Shown piece by piece: positions 57,480 to 64,000 of a DNA stretch of 64,000 nt. The position numbers and the translations under genes are program-made. Position 1 is the first letter of the stretch, and every line of letters starts with the position of its first letter. This DNA comes from Sporosarcina sp. FSL K6-2383 (GTDB taxonomy: Bacteria > Bacillota > Bacilli > Bacillales_A > Planococcaceae): assembly GCF_038618305.1 (NCBI RefSeq), contig NZ_CP152017.1, positions 969,501 to 1,033,500 of the forward strand, read 5' to 3'. The notes under the pieces were generated by a model that ran no database searches, was not told the origin of the DNA, and was given only the letters and a program-made list of their open reading frames with translations.

Positions 57480-58706
57480 ATGACAGATAAAAAAAGATTG
57501 TTTGAAAACTTCTCTGCGCTGGCAATTATGCAAATGCTGAATTATATACTTCCGTTTGTTACTCTTCCATACTTGGTAAGGGTTTTGGGAATGGAAGGAT
57601 ACGGTACTTTTATCTTTTCCCAAGCCTTTATATTGTATTTCATCATCATTGTCGACTTTGGCTTTGAGTTGTCTGCGACAAGAGAAGTTAGTTTAAATCG
57701 TGATAACCCAAATAAGCTATCAGAGATTGTAAGTGCGGTCTTAGGTGTTAAGATAATTTTAGCCGTAGGATCTTTGATAGTTTTATTACTTTTACTAGCA
57801 ACTGTACCACAATTGCGGGAATACTGGGCATTTCATTTATTATCTTTTGGAATGGTCATAGGGAATATGTTGTTTTCTCTATTCTTTTATCAAGGAATAG
57901 AGAAGATGAAGTTTATTACAATCTTTAGTGCAAGTGCAAAAATATTTTTCACAGTGAGTATTTTTATATTTGTAAAAGATACTTCACAACTATTATTGGT
58001 ACCAATTTTCAACTCGCTTGGATATCTTGTAGTCGGGGTTGTATCTTTGTTTGTTATGATTACTAAATTCAAGGTAAGAATTAGGTTTCCCAAAAAGGAC
58101 ACTCTAGTACTCCAGGCCAAAAACAGTGCACAATTCTTTTGGTCTAGAATAGCCGTATCAATGTATACAACTAGTAATACTGTTATTATTGGGCTAGTAT
58201 TGGGTCCTGTAGCAGCCGGTATTTTTGGGTCAGCAGATAAATTATTTAGAGGGGTTGTGAGCTTATATCAACCACTAAATAACATATTGTATCCTTATAT
58301 CGCTTATAGTAAAAATATTAAATTGTACAAAAAAGTATTCAAGTTTGCAACAATCATAAATATATTTATTGTGGTAGTAGCTTTTGTTGTTTCAGATATT
58401 GTGGTCCAAGTTATTTTTGGCAGCGGGTTTGAGGAAAGTGCTTTATTATTAAGGATCTTTTTGATTACGACCGTCTTTTTGATGCCAAGCATTTTATTAG
58501 GCTATCCTTTATTAGGGGCAATGGGGTATACGGGAGAAGTAAATAAAAGTGTAATCATTGCGTCGGTTTTTCACATAGTAATTCTTTTGATATCGATTCC
58601 ATTTTTATCTGTAATCCATGTGACACTTTATGTATTAATTACGGAACTAATTGTATTTTTGTACAGGTTATATTATGTGAAGAAGTTTAAATTACTAAGT
58701 GAATAG
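57480..58706 (+). CDS. Oligosaccharide flippase (Wzx-like)
   Basis: 408 residues, about 12 membrane helices. The N-terminal FSALAIMQMLNYILPFVTLP and YLVRVLGMEGYGTFIFSQA are characteristic of the polysaccharide biosynthesis MATE-like family. It flips undecaprenyl-linked repeat units to the outer leaflet. From here on the DNA is visibly more AT-rich than upstream, with A/T-ending codons dominating. Confidence 0.88.
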   Translation: MTDKKRLFENFSALAIMQMLNYILPFVTLPYLVRVLGMEGYGTFIFSQAFILYFIIIVDFGFELSATREVSLNRDNPNKLSEIVSAVLGVKIILAVGSLIVLLLLLATVPQLREYWAFHLLSFGMVIGNMLFSLFFYQGIEKMKFITIFSASAKIFFTVSIFIFVKDTSQLLLVPIFNSLGYLVVGVVSLFVMITKFKVRIRFPKKDTLVLQAKNSAQFFWSRIAVSMYTTSNTVIIGLVLGPVAAGIFGSADKLFRGVVSLYQPLNNILYPYIAYSKNIKLYKKVFKFATIINIFIVVVAFVVSDIVVQVIFGSGFEESALLLRIFLITTVFLMPSILLGYPLLGAMGYTGEVNKSVIIASVFHIVILLISIPFLSVIHVTLYVLITELIVFLYRLYYVKKFKLLSE

Positions 58707-58722
58707 CAAATGAGGGATAGAA

Positions 58723-59763
58723 TTGAATGGAATAAATATTCCAATCTATTTAAAAGTAGATACTGAGATTTTTAATAAGATTAAAAATCATCTAAATGAA
58801 GAACAACTAGATCTTACAAAAGTACTGATAGTTTCGGGATTGAATCAAACAGCTAAATTGGCAGAGCAGGTTTACAATCAGCTAAGAAAAAGTTTAAATG
58901 TTACACATTTACAAATCGAAGAAAACACAATAGAAAATGTCACAAAGATAAATGAAAAAATAATTTTAGAAGAATATTCAACCGTTATTGCGATAGGTGG
59001 AGGAAAGGTTTTAGATGTATGTAAGTATGCAGCGTATACAAGTCGTATCGACTTAGTTTGTGTACCTACAACACTGGCACATGATGGTATTGCTTCTCCA
59101 ATTGCTGTTTTGAAAATTGGAGAAGAAGTTAGAAGTTTGGGGTGCGGTGTTCCCAAAAGTGTACTAATAGATTTAGATATTATTCGCAAATCACCCATAG
59201 AAAGTAGAAAATCAGGAGTAGGGGATATACTTTCAAATATTACTGCAATTTATGATTGGAAGCTTTCAAGTAAAGCCACTAACGAGGAAATAAGCGAGTT
59301 TTCTTTAATGTTATCTGAAATTGCGTATAGTTCCATTGTAAATCATCGTTGCAGAGATTTGGATAATATGGACTTTTTATACGACTTATCCAAATCTATA
59401 ATATTAAGTGGTCTTTCTATGGAGATTTCAGGAAGTAGCAGACCGTGTAGTGGTTCAGAGCATCTTTTTTCTCATGCGTTAGATATTTATGGGGAAACGA
59501 AATTGCCACATGGAATTCAAGTTGCTGTCGGATCTGTAATGTCATCGTATATTCAAAAACAAAACTTTGAAGAGCAAATTAATTTTTTGAAAGAATTTAA
59601 CATCCCGTATAGCCCTTTGTCAGCTGGTATAAGTGATAAGGTTGCACTCACTGCATGGATGAACGCAAAGAGTACTAGAAAAGGAAGATATACAGTACTA
59701 GATGCGATAGACTACGATAAAGAATACTTTATGAATATCATACAAGAAATTAATAAATACTAG
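58723..59763 (+). CDS. Iron-containing alcohol/glycerol-1-phosphate dehydrogenase family protein (Gtp1-like)
   Basis: 346 residues, TTG start. NAD(P)-binding GGGKVLDVCKYAAY (about residues 91-104), the VPTTLAHDGIASPIAV motif, and metal ligands suggested by GVGDILSN, SGSEHLFSHALD and LPHGIQV. Family members include EgsA/AraM glycerol-1-phosphate dehydrogenases and pneumococcal Gtp1, reported to reduce dihydroxyacetone to glycerol. The following nucleotidyltransferase and HAD gene make the Gtp1 role the better guess here. Confidence 0.82.
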   Translation: MNGINIPIYLKVDTEIFNKIKNHLNEEQLDLTKVLIVSGLNQTAKLAEQVYNQLRKSLNVTHLQIEENTIENVTKINEKIILEEYSTVIAIGGGKVLDVCKYAAYTSRIDLVCVPTTLAHDGIASPIAVLKIGEEVRSLGCGVPKSVLIDLDIIRKSPIESRKSGVGDILSNITAIYDWKLSSKATNEEISEFSLMLSEIAYSSIVNHRCRDLDNMDFLYDLSKSIILSGLSMEISGSSRPCSGSEHLFSHALDIYGETKLPHGIQVAVGSVMSSYIQKQNFEEQINFLKEFNIPYSPLSAGISDKVALTAWMNAKSTRKGRYTVLDAIDYDKEYFMNIIQEINKY

Positions 59764-59774
59764 GAGTGTAATAG

Positions 59775-60494
59775 ATGAAAGCTATAATATTAGCAGCAGG
59801 TATTGGTTCAAGATTAAGGCCGCAAACGGATGAAATTCCAAAATGCTTGGTTAAAGTAAATGAGCAGGATTCTATTATTGATACTCAAATCAAAGCGCTG
59901 AAAACAGCAAATATAGAAGAAATTATTATTATAACAGGTTATCGAGCAAATCAAATACAAGAGTATATCTTAAATAAATATACGGAGTTGAAATTTACTT
60001 TTATTGAAAATAACAAGTATTTAACTACTAATAATATGTATTCATTTTTATTAGCGAAGCCGTATTTAGAAAGTCAATCCTTTGTTTCGTTAAATGCGGA
60101 TGTAGCACTCGACGATCAAATCATTAAAGGCCTATTGAATAATCCGAATTCAAATTTAATAGCTGTAGATAAAGAGATGTTTTCTGAAGAGTCTATGAAA
60201 GTAAAGATTGGGAAACCAACTGAAGCAGTAATTAGTATTTCAAAGGGAATTGAGGAAAGAGATGCATTTGCGGTATCGATTGATGTATACAAAATAGCCA
60301 AAGAAGCTTCTAATATAATTTTTGCTGTTGCTCAATCAGTTATAGACTCTGAAGGAGAAAATCAATGGTTTGAAGTGGCTTTAAATGAAAGCTTTCAGCA
60401 GATTGATTTTGCCACACATGAAATTCAAGGTTTAAAATGGTTTGAAATTGATAATCAAGAGGATTTATTAAAAGCAAAGGAATTATTTAAATGA
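59775..60494 (+). CDS. Sugar/polyol-phosphate nucleotidyltransferase (Gtp2-like)
   Basis: 239 residues. N-terminal nucleotide-binding signature AIILAAGIGSRLRPQTDEIPK (residues about 3-23), then VNEQDSIID, the LNADVALDD region for metal binding, and ENQWFEVALNE near the C terminus, as in LicC-type cytidylyltransferases. In its gene context it most likely makes a CDP-activated glycerol. It overlaps the next gene by four bases. Confidence 0.82.
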   Translation: MKAIILAAGIGSRLRPQTDEIPKCLVKVNEQDSIIDTQIKALKTANIEEIIIITGYRANQIQEYILNKYTELKFTFIENNKYLTTNNMYSFLLAKPYLESQSFVSLNADVALDDQIIKGLLNNPNSNLIAVDKEMFSEESMKVKIGKPTEAVISISKGIEERDAFAVSIDVYKIAKEASNIIFAVAQSVIDSEGENQWFEVALNESFQQIDFATHEIQGLKWFEIDNQEDLLKAKELFK

Positions 60495-61303
60495 ATATAA
60501 ATTTAAAAGAAAAAAAATGTTTTGTTTTTGATATGGACGGAACAATTTATTTAGGGGATAAGTTAATAGATGGAACGGCAGAATTATTTCAGTATTTCAT
60601 CGAGGAAGATATCCATTACTTCTTTTTGACAAATAACTCCTCTAAGAGCGTGAAAGACTATATAATAAAACTGAATAATTTAGGGATTAAAGCAGATGTA
60701 TCAAATATCATTACATCTAGCATAGCAACTATACGTCATGTAGAAAAAAACTTTGATATAAAGGAACACCAGTTTTTTTTAATTGGTACACCTTCTATGG
60801 AAGAAGAGTTTAAGAAAGCTGGTATAAAATTTATTACAGAAAGAGAAGACACTATAAGTATTGAGGCTGTCATAGTTGGATTTGATACGACGCTGACTTA
60901 TCAAAAACTCATGGATGCTTCGTATTATCTTAAAAGAAATAATATGTTAATCGCTACAAACTGTGATTATGCTTGTCCATTACCTGGCGGTGAAGTAACC
61001 CCGGATTGTGGTGCAATTGTTTCCTTACTGGAGAAAACTATAGACTGTTCGGTTATATTTTGTGGAAAGCCAAATCTTTCTATATTAGAGCCGATTTTCA
61101 ACGAAGGCTTTAAGCGTGATGAGATGATAATTATTGGAGATCGCATTTATACCGATATTGCATTAGGTTTTGAAAATGGAATAGATACCGCACTTGTTTT
61201 TACAGGAGAAGCTACTCCAGAATCCGTAATTGAAAGTGAAGTCAAACCCGGATTGGCACTGAAATCTATCGAAGACTTGTATAAGTTGTTAAAGGAGCAA
61301 TAG
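60491..61303 (+). CDS. HAD-IIA family phosphatase/phosphotransferase (Gtp3-like)
   Basis: 270 residues. HAD motif I FDMDGTIYLGD (nucleophile Asp), motif II TNNSS, motif III lysine in FCGKPNLSI, motif IV IGDRIYTDI, with the C2A cap of NagD/AraL type. In the pneumococcal gtp cluster the third gene product forms glycerol-2-phosphate; this protein is the best candidate for that step here. It starts inside the end of the preceding gene (ATGA), so the pair is coupled. Confidence 0.82.
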   Translation: MNINLKEKKCFVFDMDGTIYLGDKLIDGTAELFQYFIEEDIHYFFLTNNSSKSVKDYIIKLNNLGIKADVSNIITSSIATIRHVEKNFDIKEHQFFLIGTPSMEEEFKKAGIKFITEREDTISIEAVIVGFDTTLTYQKLMDASYYLKRNNMLIATNCDYACPLPGGEVTPDCGAIVSLLEKTIDCSVIFCGKPNLSILEPIFNEGFKRDEMIIIGDRIYTDIALGFENGIDTALVFTGEATPESVIESEVKPGLALKSIEDLYKLLKEQ

Positions 61304-61432
61304 TAACAAAATACTAATTGCATGAACGGGGGTAATTGGAAAACAAAATAAATTAAGATGTAAGCTGAAAAATATTATAAAGTATACCATGCTCTTTCCA
61401 TTTTAGTGTTTAAGTTATTTGTTTGACAAAAA

Positions 61433-61461
61433 TAAAAACTTATGGATATTTGGTTCATATT
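61433..61461 (+). promoter_or_regulatory. Possible promoter of the glycerophosphotransferase gene
   Basis: TTGACA (61433-61438), 17-bp spacer, CATATT (61456-61461). It lies in the 387-bp gap 61304-61690, which contains no gene. The leader would be about 220 nt. Confidence 0.45.
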
Positions 61462-61484
61462 GTAAGAATATGTATTCTTACAAT
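61459..61484. promoter_or_regulatory. Perfect 12-bp inverted repeat overlapping the predicted start site
   Basis: ATTGTAAGAATA and its exact complement TATTCTTACAAT flank a TG centre. With no T-run after it, it is a better operator than terminator. It overlaps the -10 box and the predicted +1 of the promoter at 61433-61461. Confidence 0.5.
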
Positions 61485-61690
61485 AGTAACTGTGTTTTAA
61501 AGTATAATAGAAAATAGCTGAAATTAGTATCGTATGACTAGTTGTGACAAATTAAAGTAACAATATTAATTCTAATCTATATCAATTCAAAGAGAAATTA
61601 AGGTAATAGGCTTAAATTCAAGGGCCGAGTATAAAGTAATCTCGTCAAAGCTTTAGCATTACAAACTATTTTAATTAGAGGTTTTTAAAT

Positions 61691-62869
61691 ATGATATTAA
61701 ATTTAATTAAATATATATTTTCTTTACCTTTATACTGGCTTAGTTTTTTTATTAAAAAAGATAAAAAACTTTGGGTTTTCGGAGCGTGGGCCGGACAAAG
61801 ATATTCTGATAATAGTAGATATATCTTTGAATATGTACATGAAAATGAGACAGGTATAAGGGCGGTTTGGTTAACACGAAACCCCAATATTTTAAATGAT
61901 TTAAGATCTAGAGGGTATGAAACATATTCAATAGTATCGATCAAGGGCTTTATTATAGGATCCAGAGCTGTTGTATACTTTTTCACGGACAGCTTGTTTG
62001 ATGTTGGACAGTTAAGTAGTGGTAGGGGATTGAAGTTTCAACTTTGGCATGGAGTACCACTTAAAAAGATAGGATACGATAGCAATATAAAAGAAAGTAC
62101 TAAAAAGAAAGTTGCGAAGTTTTTTTTTCCTTTTCAAAATGAATGGAACAGGTGGGACTATATTAATTCATCAAGTAAGTATGTTTCAAATAGATTACAA
62201 TCTGCATTTGGTAAAAGTGAAAATCAAATAGTCATAAATGGATTTCCAAGAAATGACATTATTTTAAATGGAAATAAGGTTGATATTGTAGAAGCGATTA
62301 AAGAGCAATTAAATGATCAATCGAAAATGATTGGGTATTTTCCGACATTTAGGGATGAAGAAGGATTTGTGACTGAAAATTTCAATGAAGATTTTTTCAA
62401 ACTAAATAATTTGCTTGAAGAATTAAAAATGGTTTTGATAGTGAAATTGCATTTTAGAGATGCTAAAAAATTAATTTTACAAGGCGAGTATTCAAGAATA
62501 ATCTTTCTTACAGAAGATGAATGTCAAGATATAAATTACTTATTACCACATCTTGATAGTATTATTACTGATTATTCTAGTGTTTTTTACGATTACCTAA
62601 TTTTAAATCGACCAATAATTTTTACCCCATTCGATCTTGGAACTTATATGTCTCAAGATAAAGGTTTATACGAAAATTATTGTGAGGCAACTCCAGGCAT
62701 TAAATGTTTCGATTGGTCAGAAGTTGAGACAGCTTTGAGAAATATATATATAGATAAATGTGATAGTTTTAAAAAAGAAAGAAAAGAACTAAAATCAAAA
62801 ATTAATCAATTTGTAGATAAAGAAAATTGTAAACGGGTGGTAGAATTCACGAAAAAAAAGTTGAAGTGA
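61691..62869 (+). CDS. CDP-glycerol:polyglycerophosphate glycerophosphotransferase family protein
   Basis: 392 residues of the TagB/TagF-type family. Conserved stretches: LWVFGAWAGQRYSDNSRY, QLWHGVPLKKIGYD, PTFRDEEGF and IITDYSSVFYDYLILNRP. An N-terminal hydrophobic/basic segment (about 1-22) suggests membrane association. It would transfer glycerol phosphate from CDP-glycerol (or CDP-2-glycerol) to a wall or capsule polymer. It follows the gtp-like cassette but has its own upstream promoter region. Confidence 0.88.
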   Translation: MILNLIKYIFSLPLYWLSFFIKKDKKLWVFGAWAGQRYSDNSRYIFEYVHENETGIRAVWLTRNPNILNDLRSRGYETYSIVSIKGFIIGSRAVVYFFTDSLFDVGQLSSGRGLKFQLWHGVPLKKIGYDSNIKESTKKKVAKFFFPFQNEWNRWDYINSSSKYVSNRLQSAFGKSENQIVINGFPRNDIILNGNKVDIVEAIKEQLNDQSKMIGYFPTFRDEEGFVTENFNEDFFKLNNLLEELKMVLIVKLHFRDAKKLILQGEYSRIIFLTEDECQDINYLLPHLDSIITDYSSVFYDYLILNRPIIFTPFDLGTYMSQDKGLYENYCEATPGIKCFDWSEVETALRNIYIDKCDSFKKERKELKSKINQFVDKENCKRVVEFTKKKLK

Positions 62870-62926
62870 ATTGTTATGAGTTTTAATTTATTGACATACT
62901 TAACTAGTAAATAAGGAGAGAAATAA

Positions 62927-63940
62927 TTGGATAAAGAAGGAGATTTACAAATCAAACTTTCTGTAGTAATAATCACCAAAAATGAAGAAAGAAATATTAT
63001 TAAATGTTTAGATTCTGTTTATGAGAGCTTGAATGAGATAACTATTAATTATGAAGTTATAATTGTAGATAGTAATTCTTCAGATCAAACAATTGAAAGA
63101 GTTATTTCAAGTCGTGTAAAATATAAAAATTTAAAAGTAATTAGTATTATCGAAAGTTCCCAATATTCAGCGTCTTTAGGGAGATCTATAGGGACTGATC
63201 AATCGAGGGGAACCCATCTTTTATTTCTGGATGGTGATATGGAATTGCATAAGGACTTTTTAGAAAAATCTCTGAAATTATTAAAAAATCAAACTGTTAA
63301 TTGTATAGGTATTATAGGAAAGCGAAATGATGTTATTTGCTTTTCAGACGGCACTTTTCAGTATAGAGAAAATGTATATAACATTAAGAATGATAGAAAA
63401 GCTATACATTTCGGTGGCGCATTATTGATAGATAAAAATGCTCTAATAACTGTAGGAGGGTATGATGAAAATATTATTGCTTCTGAGGAACCAGAACTTT
63501 TTTTAAGGCTTAAAAAAAGGGGGTTTTGGATCAAAGAAATATCAGTTGAAATGGTGACGCATCATATTGCTGCTGAGGAAAAGACTTCTATTGTTTCTAG
63601 AATTATAAATAATAGAAGTATTGGAATAGGTCAAGCTTTTAGATCCAGTTTTCAAAAAAAAACAATTTTAGAGTTATTTAGTCATACTCCTTTGAATAAA
63701 TTTCTTATACCATTTATATTTGATTTAACATCTTTATTATTATTAATTTCATTTTTTTTTATAGCAGAAATTAAGTTGCTTTATATTGCGATACTAATCC
63801 AATTAATATCTTTTATAGTATCAGTTTTAAATAAAGGGTTCAAAAAGTATATTTATGTAAAGTTAAACTTTTTTAACATTTTAAAAGGCTGTTTATATAA
63901 AAAAGAAACTTTATTTAAATTAGAGAAGATTGTTGATTAA
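62927..63940 (+). CDS. Family 2 glycosyltransferase with C-terminal membrane helices
   Basis: 337 residues, TTG start behind AAGGAGAG. GT-A fold: SVVIITKNEERNIIKCLDSV, then DSNSSDQT, LFLDGDMELHKDF with the DxD, and the acceptor-side GGALLIDKNALITVGGYDE. Two hydrophobic helices lie near 263-305. The donor sugar cannot be told. Very AT-rich codon use. Confidence 0.87.
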   Translation: MDKEGDLQIKLSVVIITKNEERNIIKCLDSVYESLNEITINYEVIIVDSNSSDQTIERVISSRVKYKNLKVISIIESSQYSASLGRSIGTDQSRGTHLLFLDGDMELHKDFLEKSLKLLKNQTVNCIGIIGKRNDVICFSDGTFQYRENVYNIKNDRKAIHFGGALLIDKNALITVGGYDENIIASEEPELFLRLKKRGFWIKEISVEMVTHHIAAEEKTSIVSRIINNRSIGIGQAFRSSFQKKTILELFSHTPLNKFLIPFIFDLTSLLLLISFFFIAEIKLLYIAILIQLISFIVSVLNKGFKKYIYVKLNFFNILKGCLYKKETLFKLEKIVD

Positions 63941-63972
63941 ATATTTATGAAATAGAACGGGGATTTGCAAAC

Positions 63973-64000
63973 ATGATTAAAATTAAATTTACACATAAAG
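63973..64000 (+). CDS. Start of a gene cut by the window edge
   Basis: ATG 63973 after GAACGGGGATT; MIKIKFTHK is visible. Too short to identify. Confidence 0.4.

Overview
The window reads as a chromosomal segment of a low-to-moderate GC, spore-forming, flagellated, S-layer-bearing member of the Bacillales. Gene order (glyA, upp, mnaA, atpIBEFHAGDC, ywzB, murA, spoIID, spoIIQ, spoIIID, mbl, flhO, flhP, fabZ, ywpF, ssbB, ywqA, ywqB) follows the Bacillus subtilis ywl-ywq region. The SLH-type S-layer protein and SLH proteins suggest Planococcaceae, possibly Sporosarcina; that placement is inference, since no 16S rRNA gene is present.

Layout. 0-5.4 kb: glyA, a broken LOV/PAS-GAF-GGDEF-EAL gene, upp, mnaA. 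5.4-13.4 kb: the F1Fo ATP synthase operon with its promoter and a probable atpZ remnant. 13.5-22.7 kb: envelope, sporulation and flagellar genes, separated by five copies of a structured intergenic repeat. 22.7-32.3 kb: small lipoprotein, ywpF, ssbB, a SNF2/SWIM pair, and small conserved genes. 32.7-45.2 kb: exported proteins (large subtilase, polysaccharide deacetylase, SLH-CAP, S41 protease), a NERD protein, a truncated solute-binding protein, and an unflagged type I toxin-antitoxin locus. 45.3-50.8 kb: wecC, tagA and the S-layer gene. 50.8-52.3 kb: an IS3-family element. 52.6 kb to the end: a surface-polysaccharide cluster (polymerase/ligase, Wzz, dehydratase, flippase, a CDP-2-glycerol-type cassette, glycerophosphotransferase, glycosyltransferase), becoming clearly AT-richer from about 57.5 kb.

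How the genes fit together. MnaA (4.2 kb) and WecC (45.3 kb) could convert UDP-GlcNAc to UDP-ManNAc and on to UDP-ManNAcA. TagA beside them could start a secondary wall polymer, the usual ligand of the SLH domains found in the S-layer and SLH-CAP proteins. SpoIID, SpoIIQ and SpoIIID form the usual engulfment and sigma-E block. The 58.7-62.9 kb genes look like a unit that makes and transfers a glycerol phosphate decoration.

The most unusual content is non-coding: (i) tandem arrays built from about 20-bp subunits, four of the five sharing an exact 82-bp super-period; (ii) a three-stem intergenic element whose stems differ in sequence between copies but keep pairing; (iii) an IS inserted exactly in the loop of the S-layer gene terminator; (iv) a 35-codon holin-like toxin facing a roughly 137-nt antisense RNA. 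Coordinates and motifs were read by eye; no database search or folding program was run.
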